Source of the DNA: Sphingobacteriales bacterium TSM_CSS | GTDB taxonomy: Bacteria; Bacteroidota; Bacteroidia; Chitinophagales; UBA2359 | NCBI GenBank assembly: GCA_002212985.1 | Contig: NBMY01000078.1 | Span: 1-35,186, forward strand | Length of the DNA stretch: 35,186 bases | Direction of reading: 5' to 3' | Shown here: in pieces, positions 25,068-34,587 of the stretch | Position numbering within the stretch: position 1 is the stretch's first letter | Layout: each line of letters starts with the position of its first letter | The notes under the pieces: model-generated | Told to the model about the DNA's origin: nothing | What the model saw: the letters and a program-made list of their open reading frames with translations, nothing else | Databases searched by the model: none | Position numbers and translations under genes: made by a program

Positions 25068-26060
25068 ATGCCAAAGGTAATAATAGACGGCTTTGAAATT
25101 GAAGTACCTGCCGGCACTACCATATTAAACGCAGCAAGGCAAATTGGCGGCGATTTGGTGCCGCCCGCCATGTGCTATTACAGCAAACTGAAAGACAGCG
25201 GCGGAAAATGCCGCACTTGTTTGGTAAAAGTTACCAAAGGTTCAAATACCGACCCCAGGCCAATGCCCAAATTGGTGGCATCGTGCCGAACGGTGGTGGC
25301 TGATGGCATGGAAGTAGCCAACATTACCAGCCCCGAAGTGTTAGATGCCCGAAAAGGCGTAGTGGAATTTTTGCTCATTAACCACCCGCTCGACTGCCCC
25401 GTGTGCGACCAGGCAGGTGAATGCGATTTGCAAGACCTGGCCTTTGAACACGGCAGCCCGAAAACCCGGTATGAATTTGAACGCCGCACCTTTGAACCTA
25501 TTGACATTGGCGATAAAATAAAACTGCACATGAACCGGTGCATTATGTGTTTCCGGTGTGTGTTTTTGGCCGACCAACTTACCCCCGAAAGGCTGCATGG
25601 TATTATGAACCGAGGCGACCATGCAGAGATAAGTACCTATATTGAAAAAGCCGTTGACAACGATTTTTCGGGCAATATGATTGATGTTTGCCCGGTAGGA
25701 GCGCTTACCGACCGCACTTTCCGGTTTACCTCGCGCGTGTGGTTTACCAACCCCGTTCTGGCGCACCGGCAGTGCAACACCTGTTGCGGTAAAACCATTT
25801 TGTGGATGAAGGGCGATGAAGTGCTGCGCGTTTCGGCCCGTACCACCTTTTACGGCGAGGTGGAAGAGTTTATCTGTAATACCTGCCGGTTTGAAAAGAA
25901 AAACGCTGCTGACTGGATTATGGAAGGACCCGCAGACATTAGCCGACATTCGGTTATTGCACAAAATCACTCTCATACCATGCAGGTGTTAAAAAACGGA
26001 GTGCCGCAATATGACGACAGCCAAAAACCAACTCCAAAAGTTAAATCAGAAATTGAATAG
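25068..26060 (+). CDS. nuoG: NADH-quinone oxidoreductase subunit G, short form
   Basis: NuoG carries the Fe-S wire from NuoF to NuoI. The N-terminal part is complete: 2Fe-2S N1b (C36, C48, C51, C73), N5 (H106, C110, C113, C119) and N4 (C158, C161, C164, C208). The protein has only 330 residues, against 700-900 in Escherichia coli or Thermus, because the molybdopterin-oxidoreductase-like domain is missing after its first Fe-S part. Two CxxC pairs (C236/C239 and C270/C273) remain from that part and could hold a metal. I believe short NuoG is common in Bacteroidota, so this is probably a lineage trait, not a truncation. The stop is clean and nuoH follows after 41 bases. Confidence 0.94.
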   Translation: MPKVIIDGFEIEVPAGTTILNAARQIGGDLVPPAMCYYSKLKDSGGKCRTCLVKVTKGSNTDPRPMPKLVASCRTVVADGMEVANITSPEVLDARKGVVEFLLINHPLDCPVCDQAGECDLQDLAFEHGSPKTRYEFERRTFEPIDIGDKIKLHMNRCIMCFRCVFLADQLTPERLHGIMNRGDHAEISTYIEKAVDNDFSGNMIDVCPVGALTDRTFRFTSRVWFTNPVLAHRQCNTCCGKTILWMKGDEVLRVSARTTFYGEVEEFICNTCRFEKKNAADWIMEGPADISRHSVIAQNHSHTMQVLKNGVPQYDDSQKPTPKVKSEIE

Positions 26061-26101
26061 CGCCGTAGATTTTCCTGCAAGTACCGAAAAAGCAACCTTT
26101 T

Positions 26102-27130
26102 ATGCTTCCTTATATAGTTTTTAAGTTAATTTTGGTATTGGTTATTTTGGGGCTTACGCTGCTCATAGCCACCTACTCCACCTATGCCGAGCGCAAAATT
26201 GCAGCCTTTATGCAAGACCGGCTTGGCCCCGATCGCGCAGGTAAATTCGGATTGCTGCAACCCATAGCAGATGCGGTAAAGTTTTTTACCAAAGAAGATT
26301 TTATCCCCGCCGGTGCCGATAGAGTGCTGTTTACCCTTGCCCCTGCCATTGCCATGAGTACGGCGCTAATGGCAAGTGTGGTTATTCCTTTCGGCAACTC
26401 ACTCATTTTAAACGGCATGGAGTTTCCGCTGCAGGTTGCCAACCTCAACATCGGGGTATTATATATTAGCGGTGTGGTTTCTATTGGCGTGTATGGTATC
26501 ATGCTTGGCGGATGGGCTTCCAACAACAAGTACTCCTTGCTGGGTTCCATAAGAGCGGCATCGCAAATGATAAGCTATGAAATAGGCATGGGCATTGCCA
26601 TGGTTGCCATTATTATGATGAGCGGCTCAATGAGTTTGCACGATATTGTGCAGCAGCAGGCCGGCCCAATCTGGAAATGGAATATTTTTGTGCAGCCTCT
26701 TGGGTTTATCATATTCTGCACCTGCGCCTTTGCCGAATGTAACCGCACCCCTTTTGACCTGCCCGAATGCGAACAGGAACTGGTAGGCGGCTACCATACA
26801 GAATACAGCAGCATGAAATTAGGCTTATTTTTATTTGCCGAGTATGTAAACATGTTTGTGTCTTCGGCATTAATGTCGGCCATGTATTTCGGGGGGTACA
26901 ACATTCCCTGGATTGAACACCTAAACCTGCCGCATAACGTTGAAACTGCTTTGGGTTCAGCATTTTTCTTCATTAAAATTTTCTTCTTTATTGCTTTTTT
27001 CATGTTTATCCGATGGACAATTCCGCGCTTCCGCTACGACCAGCTCATGCACTTAGGCTGGCGCATTCTTATGCCGCTGGCTATCGTAAACATGCTGCTC
27101 ACCGGCATCATACTGCTGCTTATTCAGTAA
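26102..27130 (+). CDS. nuoH: NADH-quinone oxidoreductase subunit H
   Basis: NuoH is the membrane subunit that forms the quinone tunnel floor and links electron transfer to proton pumping. The 342 residues have eight membrane helices. The signature loops are visible: ERKIAAFMQDRLGPDRAG (about 29-46) and RTPFDLPECEQELVGGYHTEY (about 215-235), the latter with the conserved acidic cluster. The AESELV form of most homologues reads CEQELV here, a mild variation. Confidence 0.97.
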   Translation: MLPYIVFKLILVLVILGLTLLIATYSTYAERKIAAFMQDRLGPDRAGKFGLLQPIADAVKFFTKEDFIPAGADRVLFTLAPAIAMSTALMASVVIPFGNSLILNGMEFPLQVANLNIGVLYISGVVSIGVYGIMLGGWASNNKYSLLGSIRAASQMISYEIGMGIAMVAIIMMSGSMSLHDIVQQQAGPIWKWNIFVQPLGFIIFCTCAFAECNRTPFDLPECEQELVGGYHTEYSSMKLGLFLFAEYVNMFVSSALMSAMYFGGYNIPWIEHLNLPHNVETALGSAFFFIKIFFFIAFFMFIRWTIPRFRYDQLMHLGWRILMPLAIVNMLLTGIILLLIQ

Positions 27131-27179
27131 TTACAAACCCGTATTTCTGTAAAACCCGCTAAACTTATACCCTTGCACC

Positions 27180-27713
27180 ATGCGCTTAACCAACCGCTAT
27201 AAAGTAGTATCGGATAAAAAAATGACCTTTGCCGAAAAACTGTACCTGCCTGCTATTGCAACAGGATTGGGCATTACCATACGGCATTTTTTCAAGCAAA
27301 AAGTTACCATTAGTTACCCCGAAGTAAAACGCGAATATGCGCCTGTTTTCAGAGGGCGGCATGTACTGAAACGAGATGAAAATGGGGCCGAACGTTGTAC
27401 CGCCTGCGGTTTATGTGCCCTGGCTTGTCCGGCCGAAGCCATTACCATGCTTGCAGCAGAGCGCAAACGGGGCGAAGAACAACTTTACCGCGAGGAGAAA
27501 TATGCCGAAAAGTATGAAATTAACATGCTTCGCTGCATCTTTTGCGGCTTATGCGAAGAAGCGTGCCCCAAAGAAGCCATTTTTTTAACCGACACCCACG
27601 TTACCGCCGAATTTCACCGCGATGATTTCATTTATGGTAAAAAACAATTGGTTGAACCTGTTGATAACCGGATAGATGTAAGCAAGCGAGGCAAACCAAG
27701 CGGCAGGCTGTAA
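27180..27713 (+). CDS. nuoI: NADH-quinone oxidoreductase subunit I
   Basis: NuoI is a ferredoxin-like subunit holding clusters N6a and N6b. Both 4Fe-4S motifs are complete: C73-x2-C76-x2-C79-x3-C83 and C119-x2-C122-x2-C125-x3-C129, each with a neighbouring proline. The 177 residues are normal. A 107-base gap before nuoJ contains no obvious terminator. Confidence 0.97.
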   Translation: MRLTNRYKVVSDKKMTFAEKLYLPAIATGLGITIRHFFKQKVTISYPEVKREYAPVFRGRHVLKRDENGAERCTACGLCALACPAEAITMLAAERKRGEEQLYREEKYAEKYEINMLRCIFCGLCEEACPKEAIFLTDTHVTAEFHRDDFIYGKKQLVEPVDNRIDVSKRGKPSGRL

Positions 27714-27820
27714 CTGCACCCCGGATGTAAAGGCTGCGCCATAAACCGGCCGTCAACTTTCGGGCATTAATCACCAAACTTAAAAAATCGGGCTTTTAAT
27801 TTTTCAAATAGTAGTCGTTA

Positions 27821-28318
27821 ATGGAAATAGCCTTTTACGTTCTTGCCGTTTCGGCCATTTTATCGGCGTTGGCAGTGGTTTTTGCCAAAAGCCCTGTGTA
27901 CAGCGTGCTTTGGCTCATTCTTACCTTTTTTACCATAGCCGGGCAATACGTTCTGCTCAATGCGCAGTTTCTGGCAGCGGTACATGTTATTGTGTATGCC
28001 GGTGCAATTATGGTGTTGTTTCTGTTTGTAATTATGCTGCTCAACCTCAATATTGCCACCGAGCCGGTAAAGCCGGTTTATATGCGGGCCTATGAAATTG
28101 TTGGCGGCTGTGTGCTTTGCTTAACCATGGTTGCTGCCATTCATACTTCTTCGTTTGAGTTTACACCGGTTAATGCCTACGATAACAGCATAGGAACCAT
28201 TGAAAAATTAGGCGTTACGCTCTACAACAACTACATCTTTATTTTCGAGGTGTCGTCGCTGCTGTTTTTGGCCGCCATGATTGGGGCGGTTATTCTGGCA
28301 AAAAAAGGCGATATATAA
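27821..28318 (+). CDS. nuoJ: NADH-quinone oxidoreductase subunit J
   Basis: NuoJ is a membrane subunit of five helices that includes the pi-bulge helix coupling quinone reduction to proton transfer. The 165 residues show AVVFAKSPVYSVLWLILTFF near the start and HVIVYAGAIMVLFLFVIMLLN (about 56-75), the conserved VYVGAIMVLF-type helix. Length and place before nuoK are as expected. Confidence 0.95.
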   Translation: MEIAFYVLAVSAILSALAVVFAKSPVYSVLWLILTFFTIAGQYVLLNAQFLAAVHVIVYAGAIMVLFLFVIMLLNLNIATEPVKPVYMRAYEIVGGCVLCLTMVAAIHTSSFEFTPVNAYDNSIGTIEKLGVTLYNNYIFIFEVSSLLFLAAMIGAVILAKKGDI

Positions 28319-28369
28319 ACAAACCCTTTTCCCTGCTTACACACCAAACCAAAGTTAAACCATTACTGC

Positions 28370-28672
28370 ATGATACCATTAGAACACTACCTGTACCTGA
28401 GCATTATCCTTTTTTGTATTGGCGCAATGGGTGTTTTGCTCCGCCGTAACATGATTATTTTGTTCATGTGTATAGAGTTGATGCTCAATTCGGCCAACCT
28501 GTTACTGGTAGCCTTATCCAAATTTCATTCCGATAACTCGGCGCAGATTTTTGTCTTTTTTGTCATGCTGGTATCGGCAGCAGAGGTATCGGTGGGGCTG
28601 GCAATTCTGGTGATGTTGTATCGCAACAAACCCAGTACCCAAATAGATTTATGGAAAAAACTGAAAGAGTAA
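28370..28672 (+). CDS. nuoK: NADH-quinone oxidoreductase subunit K
   Basis: NuoK is a three-helix membrane subunit resembling MrpC. The 100 residues have the two conserved helix glutamates E36 (MCIELMLNSANL) and E72 (AAEVSVGLAI), needed for proton translocation. It is followed by a 189-base gap with heptamer repeats before nuoL, the longest gap in the operon. Confidence 0.97.
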   Translation: MIPLEHYLYLSIILFCIGAMGVLLRRNMIILFMCIELMLNSANLLLVALSKFHSDNSAQIFVFFVMLVSAAEVSVGLAILVMLYRNKPSTQIDLWKKLKE

Positions 28673-28685
28673 GGAACGTTATTAA

Positions 28686-28711
28686 TTATGAGTTATGAGT
28701 TATGAGTTATG
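28686..28711. repeat. Heptamer tandem repeat between nuoK and nuoL
   Basis: TTATGAG is repeated 3.7 times without change. A looser series of ATGAA/ATTATG words follows to about 28815. The block interrupts an otherwise compact operon. Confidence 0.75.
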
Positions 28712-28861
28712 TACATCGGATGTCTGGCAAAATGCTCCTGCGTTTTTTGCGGTAAAAAATAAAACCGAATCGACTAATTATGAAGGATGAATTATCCATG
28801 ATGAATGGCGAATTGCCTGTTTTATTAACGAACCAATCAAGTTAGCATACCACTTTTTACA

Positions 28862-30778
28862 ATGAATTTAACTTTTGCACAAATTGCCCTTGCAGCATTG
28901 CCGTTTCTGCCCTTAGCAGGGTTTGCGGTAAATGGTTTGTGGGGCAGGCGGTTTAAAGAAACTACCATCGGAATAGTAGGGTGTGGCAGCATACTGCTGT
29001 CCTTTTTATTGTCGGTTTTCTTATTTATGGCTAATCTATCGGGCAGTTTTGCTACTGTTCAGGTAAGGTTGTTTGATTGGATACCGGTTGCCAACGGCTC
29101 CATCGGGTTTTCCCTTATGGCCGACCCGCTTTCCCTTATCATGCTGCTGGTAATTACCGGAGTAGGGTTGCTCATTCACCTGTATTCGGTGGGGTATATG
29201 CATGGCGATGCCGGTTTTGCTCGGTTTTTTGCTTACCTCAACCTGTTTATTTTTTTCATGCTCCTACTGGTTTTGGCCGATAATTTTTTGCTCCTGTTTG
29301 CAGGTTGGGAAGGTGTGGGACTTTGCTCGTTTTTGCTCATTGGTTTCTGGTTCACCAATGAAAGCTATAACGCAGCAGCAAAAAAAGCTTTTGTAATGAA
29401 CCGTATTGGCGACCTTGGTTTTTTGCTGGGCATGTTTCTGATTGTTTTCACCTACGGCAGTCTGAACTTTGACCAGGTTTTTACCGCCGCCGCCACAGCC
29501 GGCGGAGCAAACAATGCCACCATTATTGCCATTACCCTGCTGCTGTTTTGGGGCGCTTGCGGAAAAAGCGCACAAATACCGCTTTACACCTGGCTGCCCG
29601 ATGCCATGGCCGGCCCTACACCCGTTTCGGCGCTCATACATGCCGCCACTATGGTTACGGCAGGCATTTACTTGGTGGCGCGCTGCCATGTTTTGTTTTC
29701 GCTGGCACCGTTTACCCTTTCGGTAGTGTTGGCGGTGGGAGTTGCTACGGCATTATTGGCTGCCACCATTGCACTTTTTCAGACCGATATTAAAAAAGTA
29801 CTGGCATATTCTACCGTAAGCCAACTGGGCTATATGTTTGCCGCATTGGGTACCGGCGCTTATGTTGCCGGCCTGTTTCATGTTGTAACACATGCCTTTT
29901 TTAAAGCATTGCTGTTTTTGGGAGCAGGGGCGGTTATTCATGCCTTGCACCATGAGCAAGACCTTAGAAATATGGGCGGACTGCGAACCGAACTGCCCTT
30001 TGTTTACCGCATTTTTCTGGTGGGCACGCTTGCCATTTCGGGAATACCGGTTTTTTCGGGCTTCTTTTCAAAAGACGAAATTTTGATGAACGTGTTTCAA
30101 CATCATACTGTGGCTTGGGGGTTGCTGTTCATCGGGGCCTTGTTGACTACTTTTTACATGTTCAGGTTGCTGGCGTTGGCTTTCTGGGGCGAGAAGCGCG
30201 GGCATCATGCAAACTATGTGCCGATGAATACCACCATGAAACTGCCCCTTGCCGTGCTGGCTTTTTTGAGTTTTGCAGGCGGCTTTGCCGGATTGCCCGA
30301 ATTTACCGGCCTCAACTGGCTGCATCATTACTTATCGCCGGTTTTTTCCGATGTGACACTGCATAATGAACCACACCTTTCTATTGGGGTTGAATTGGGG
30401 TTAATGGCCTTTACCGTGCTGGCCATTGCAGGGGTTATCTGGTTTTACGCCAGCAGATTTAAACACTTGCAAACCCGTGAACTGAACCAATTAAACGGGG
30501 AATTGCCGTGGTATAAAAAACTGCCTGCCAATAAATACTATGTTGACGAATGGTATAACCGCCTGCTGGTACAACCCATTAACCGGTTATCTGATTTTTT
30601 ATACCGCGTAGCCGATACGCTCATTATTGACGGGTTGGTAAACCGTATTGGCGGGATGGTGCTTTCTGCTGGAAACCGGGCGCGAAAACTGCAATCGGGC
30701 GATATTGGTATTTATCTTTATGTTATGTTAGCAGGCGCATCGGGCTTATTTCTACTTTACGTACTGCTGGGCAGTTAA
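28862..30778 (+). CDS. nuoL: NADH-quinone oxidoreductase subunit L
   Basis: NuoL is the distal antiporter-like proton pump of complex I. The 638 residues have about 14-16 membrane helices, the GWEGVGLCSFLLIGFW segment with the conserved glutamate, and KSAQIPLYTWLPDAMAGPTPVSALIHAATMV with conserved K, H and proline-broken helix. The C-terminal part includes the long amphipathic HL helix and final anchor helix. The length is typical and no frame problem is seen. Confidence 0.97.
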   Translation: MNLTFAQIALAALPFLPLAGFAVNGLWGRRFKETTIGIVGCGSILLSFLLSVFLFMANLSGSFATVQVRLFDWIPVANGSIGFSLMADPLSLIMLLVITGVGLLIHLYSVGYMHGDAGFARFFAYLNLFIFFMLLLVLADNFLLLFAGWEGVGLCSFLLIGFWFTNESYNAAAKKAFVMNRIGDLGFLLGMFLIVFTYGSLNFDQVFTAAATAGGANNATIIAITLLLFWGACGKSAQIPLYTWLPDAMAGPTPVSALIHAATMVTAGIYLVARCHVLFSLAPFTLSVVLAVGVATALLAATIALFQTDIKKVLAYSTVSQLGYMFAALGTGAYVAGLFHVVTHAFFKALLFLGAGAVIHALHHEQDLRNMGGLRTELPFVYRIFLVGTLAISGIPVFSGFFSKDEILMNVFQHHTVAWGLLFIGALLTTFYMFRLLALAFWGEKRGHHANYVPMNTTMKLPLAVLAFLSFAGGFAGLPEFTGLNWLHHYLSPVFSDVTLHNEPHLSIGVELGLMAFTVLAIAGVIWFYASRFKHLQTRELNQLNGELPWYKKLPANKYYVDEWYNRLLVQPINRLSDFLYRVADTLIIDGLVNRIGGMVLSAGNRARKLQSGDIGIYLYVMLAGASGLFLLYVLLGS

Positions 30779-30847
30779 GGTTTTCAATCAAACGCATATT
30801 GTATTACAACACTAAACTAAGGGCAAAACACCTCAACATATTATTCA

Positions 30848-32296
30848 ATGATTGTTACCATTTTAATTGTTTTACCGCTTTTGTTTGGTTTGGCAGCCAT
30901 TTTCTCTAACGGAAGGAGCGTAAGAAATGCAGCATTGGCAGTTAGCCTTGCCGAGTTTTGCCTTGCCCTGTATGCCGCTTATTCCTTTGTGCCGCAGGCC
31001 GGTATGCAACAGGTGCTAAACCTGCCGTGGATACCTGCATTGGGCATACATTACCATGTTGGGGTTGATGGCATAGGGTTGCTGCTCATTTTGCTGACTG
31101 CTCTGCTGATGCCCTTTATTTTGTATTCAACACCCGATGATATACCCAAACCGGGTGCTTACTATGGGCTAATGCTGGTCATGCAAGCCGCGCTAATTGG
31201 TGTTTTTAGCGCTTTAGACGGCTTTTTGTTTTACGTTTTCTGGGAAATGGCACTCATCCCAATTTGGTTTTTGTGCCTGCTTTGGGGTAGAGGAAATACC
31301 GTGGCGGTAACCCTTAAGTTTTTTATTTATACCCTTTTTGGCAGTTTGCTCATGTTGGTTGCACTCATTTACCTGTATCTGCAAACGCCGCAACCACACA
31401 GTTTTAGTTTGGAGGTTTTATATGCGGTGTCGAACCTCGATGCCAATGTGCAGGGCTGGCTGTTTTGGGCTTTTTTTCTGGCTTTTGCCATTAAAATTCC
31501 CATTTTTCCATTTCACTCATGGCAGCCCGATACTTATGTTACCGCACCAACGCAGGGCACCATGCTTTTATCGGGCATTATGCTCAAAATGGGTATATAC
31601 GGGGCAATGCGGTGGCTAATTCCGGTGTTGCCAATGGGCGTTCATAACTGGATGCCGGTAGCGGTGGCATTATCGGTTGCCGGCGCAGTGTACGCATCGG
31701 TTATTGCCTTACAGCAAAACGACCTTAAACGGATGCTGGCTTATTCCTCTATGGCGCATGTGGGCATTATTGGAGCAGGACTGTTTTCGCTAACTGCAAA
31801 CGGGTTAACCGGGGTTGTTTTTCAGATGCTGGCGCATGGCATTAACACCGTGGCGTTGTTTTACGTGGCCGATATTATAGAACGCCGAAACAATACCCGA
31901 AACCTGAACCTGCTTGGCGGTATTGCTCTTGCCGACCCACGCTTTTCGGTACTTGTATTTGTATGTGTGCTGGGCGCTGTTGCTTTTCCGCTTACCAATG
32001 GGTTTATAGGCGAGTTTTACCTCCTCTACGGCTTGTTTGAATACAACCTGCCGATGTGCATTGCCGGCGGATTAACCGTTATTTTGGGCGCAGCCTATAT
32101 GCTGCAATTTTTCCAGAAAACCATGTTTGGTAATGCCATTTCAACACCCCATAAACCGGTGTATGCCGGAAAATCAGAATTGTATGTACTGGTACCGCTA
32201 ACGGCGATTATTTTGTTAACGGGTATTTACCCCAAACCGCTGCTTAATTTGGCCGCACCTGCCATTGAACAACTTTTGCAACTTGCTCAATTTTAA
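30848..32296 (+). CDS. nuoM: NADH-quinone oxidoreductase subunit M
   Basis: NuoM is the central antiporter-like proton pump. The 482 residues contain FWEMALIPIWFL with the essential glutamate, and KIPIFPFHSWQPDTYVTAPTQGTMLLSGIMLKMG, where most homologues have [23 protein letters not shown]. Those replacements (S-W-Q-P-D-T-Y) are unusual but conservative. About 14 membrane helices are predicted. Confidence 0.96.
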   Translation: MIVTILIVLPLLFGLAAIFSNGRSVRNAALAVSLAEFCLALYAAYSFVPQAGMQQVLNLPWIPALGIHYHVGVDGIGLLLILLTALLMPFILYSTPDDIPKPGAYYGLMLVMQAALIGVFSALDGFLFYVFWEMALIPIWFLCLLWGRGNTVAVTLKFFIYTLFGSLLMLVALIYLYLQTPQPHSFSLEVLYAVSNLDANVQGWLFWAFFLAFAIKIPIFPFHSWQPDTYVTAPTQGTMLLSGIMLKMGIYGAMRWLIPVLPMGVHNWMPVAVALSVAGAVYASVIALQQNDLKRMLAYSSMAHVGIIGAGLFSLTANGLTGVVFQMLAHGINTVALFYVADIIERRNNTRNLNLLGGIALADPRFSVLVFVCVLGAVAFPLTNGFIGEFYLLYGLFEYNLPMCIAGGLTVILGAAYMLQFFQKTMFGNAISTPHKPVYAGKSELYVLVPLTAIILLTGIYPKPLLNLAAPAIEQLLQLAQF

Positions 32297-32401
32297 ACAA
32301 TTATCACTTAAGATTAAATACTCCCGAACGTGGAAGCGGTTTTATTGGCTCAACTGCCGGCATAGGCGCTCCTTTGGGGAAACAGCAAAAAAATACCACC
32401 T

Positions 32402-33784
32402 GTGAAAGCACTCATCATTATATCGGTTTTGGCGTTACTAAGCCTCTTGGGGCAAATAACACGATATAAACAGCAAATCTACATGGCGTTAATAGCCGGC
32501 TTGGTGCTGGCCTTTGGCATTACACTGGCAGACTGGGGCATTCGGGAATCGTACTTTCACAATATGATAAGTTCCGATTCTTATTCTCTGTCGTTTTCTG
32601 CCTTGCTTATTGCCTGCACCGGCGTATCGTTGTTGCTTTCGCCAATGTATTACAACCGGCTCAACCTTCCATATATGGATATTGCGGCCATGAAATTGTT
32701 TGCCTTGGCAGGTGGCATTTGCATTGTATCTTTCGTTAACCTTGGTTTGCTTTTTATAGGTATTGAACTGCTTTCCATTTCATCTTTTGTACTGGCCGGA
32801 AGCGATAAACGCAATTTGCTTTCCAACGAAGCATCGCTGAAATACTTTATTACCGGTTCGGTATTTTCTTCGTTCTTGCTTTTTGGCATTGCGTTGGTGT
32901 ATGCTGTTACGGGCAGTTTTGATGTAACCGTTATCGGGGCTTTTTATTCTCAAGCAGGCGGCAATATTAACAACCTGTTTTATGTGGGTATGCTAATGAT
33001 TATTATTGCGCTGGGTTTTAAAGTTGCCGCCGCTCCGTTTCATTTCTGGGCACCCGATGTATATGACGGCTCTCCTGCTATGGTAACGCTGTTTCTGTCA
33101 ACAATGGGTAAAATTGCCGCTTTCGGAGCATTTTTGCGCTTGTTTAACCAAGCCTTTTTACCCGTTCCGTATCATATTGGCATACTAACCTGTATCATGG
33201 CGGTAGCAACTATGTTTATTGGAAACCTGTCGGCATTGTGGCAAGACAGCTATAAGCGCATGTTAGCCTATTCGGCAGTGGCGCAAACCGGATATCTGCT
33301 GTTGGTTATACCTGCATCGGGAAGCATGTCGGCCGATGTGTTGTTTTACAACGGCATAACGTATATTGCCGCATCGGTAATTGCCTTTTCCGTTCTGTTG
33401 CTGTTAAACCAATACACCGAAAGCGAAAGCCGCAGCCAACTCATAGGGCTGGCCAAACAAAACCCGTTTTTGGCTTTTGCCGTTACCGTTGCTATGTTGT
33501 CGCTTGCGGGCATACCGCCTACAGCCGGTTTTTTCGGGAAATACTACCTTTTTACCCTTGCCGCCGGCGCCGGATATACACCGGCAGTAGTTTTTGCGGT
33601 AATCAGTTCGCTCATCAGCATTTTTTTCTACTTCGATATCATCATTAAAATGTACACCGGCGAAGCCCAAGAGCAATTGAAGATGGTAATACCTCCTGCA
33701 TACAGCTTTTCCATTTTTGTTTCTTTAATTGTATTGATTTTGTTGGGTGTTTTTCCGGGTATCTTAACCGGCTTGCTGCAATAA
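32402..33784 (+). CDS. nuoN: NADH-quinone oxidoreductase subunit N
   Basis: NuoN is the third antiporter-like subunit and the last gene of the operon. The 460 residues show FIGIELLSISSFVLAG with the conserved glutamate and FKVAAAPFHFWAPDVYDGSPAMVT with the proton-path lysine. The start is GTG at 32402; ATG codons further in would remove the first membrane helix. A short GGCTA/TAGCC hairpin lies just after the stop but has no T-run, so the operon end is not clearly marked. Confidence 0.96.
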   Translation: MKALIIISVLALLSLLGQITRYKQQIYMALIAGLVLAFGITLADWGIRESYFHNMISSDSYSLSFSALLIACTGVSLLLSPMYYNRLNLPYMDIAAMKLFALAGGICIVSFVNLGLLFIGIELLSISSFVLAGSDKRNLLSNEASLKYFITGSVFSSFLLFGIALVYAVTGSFDVTVIGAFYSQAGGNINNLFYVGMLMIIIALGFKVAAAPFHFWAPDVYDGSPAMVTLFLSTMGKIAAFGAFLRLFNQAFLPVPYHIGILTCIMAVATMFIGNLSALWQDSYKRMLAYSAVAQTGYLLLVIPASGSMSADVLFYNGITYIAASVIAFSVLLLLNQYTESESRSQLIGLAKQNPFLAFAVTVAMLSLAGIPPTAGFFGKYYLFTLAAGAGYTPAVVFAVISSLISIFFYFDIIIKMYTGEAQEQLKMVIPPAYSFSIFVSLIVLILLGVFPGILTGLLQ

Positions 33785-33962
33785 CACAAGGCTATGTTGT
33801 AGCCAAATGCTGCATGGAAGTTGTGAACATAGATAGAAAATACGTTGGGTTTACATAAAATTTTCCCGATAGATTGTTTTCTGTGAAATTATGCTTACTT
33901 TATACACACTTACAAAAACAATAGCATAAATCAAATTTCACTCCAACAAAATAACATATCAA

Positions 33963-34290
33963 ATGAAAAAGTGGGCTATTTTGCTTTTTCAGCTTTGCGC
34001 AATGAGCTCCTGCAAAAAAGACAACAACACCGATAACACCGATGTTGTTACCGGGAAAAAACAGGTTTGTAACCAATGTTGACGGGTTTAACCGCGAATA
34101 TTATGTGCATGTACCTTTGTCTTACACCCCAAATTCGGCAATACCGGTGGTATTTATGCTGCACGGCACCAGCGGCGATGGCGACAAATTTTACAATACT
34201 AGCTGGTGGAAAGAAGTTGGAGAAGCAGAAAACATTCTTACCGTTTTCCCTTCTTCCTGGCAGCATTGTATTAACGCGAGGTCGGGATAA
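33963..34290 (+). pseudogene. Lipoprotein esterase/PHB-depolymerase-like gene, frameshifted and truncated
   Basis: ATG 33963 begins a lipoprotein signal (MKKWAILLFQLCAMSSC) that runs 39 codons to a stop at 34080. A second frame, open from 34042, continues as GKNRFVTNVDGFNREYYVHVPLSYTP, IPVVFMLHGTSGDGDKFY and ILTVFPSSWQH, the start of an alpha/beta-hydrolase of the LpqC/PHB depolymerase/feruloyl esterase type. Removing one A from the run at 34054-34059 joins both frames, so one base was gained (or a sequencing error). The homology then stops at about 34270, where a 14-bp terminal inverted repeat begins; about two thirds of the expected enzyme, including the GxSxG serine, is absent. I see no continuation beyond the element. 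Confidence 0.75.
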
Positions 34291-34581
34291 GAATTTACGT
34301 TGCGGGCTTATTTTGCAAGCGTTTCAGGTTGCTTATGTTGTTTTTTATCCCGAAATTATGGGTTGCAATAGTAAATAGCATCTGAAAATAAGAAATAAGC
34401 CCGATATTGGAATAGTAAAACCTTCGATTGGGCAATCCCCCCAGCCCCCCTTTTTTGAAGGGGGGGGAGCTTGTAACTCTTATTTTACAAGGTATTGGGA
34501 GATATTTTAATATTTTTTTGCATTCATATTGGCATTATTTGACCTCTAAATTTACCCAAACCAAAAGCCGACCTCGCGTTA
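34272..34581. mobile_element. MITE-like element with 14-bp terminal inverted repeats
   Basis: TAACGCGAGGTCGG at 34272-34285 and its perfect complement at 34568-34581 bound 310 bases without a gene. The repeats may extend outward to GTAT/ATAC (34268-34587) with a 2-base gap. Inside are GGGCTTATTTT (about 34305) with a partner AAATAAGCCC (about 34392) and a C-rich/G-rich hairpin at about 34436-34470. The left end coincides with the break in the esterase gene. No clear target duplication is visible. Confidence 0.55.
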
Positions 34582-34587
34582 CAATAC

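Noticed and set aside
25341..25976. 211-residue minus-strand open frame inside nuoG
   Set aside because: It is antisense to conserved Fe-S motifs of NuoG; the open frame results from codon bias.
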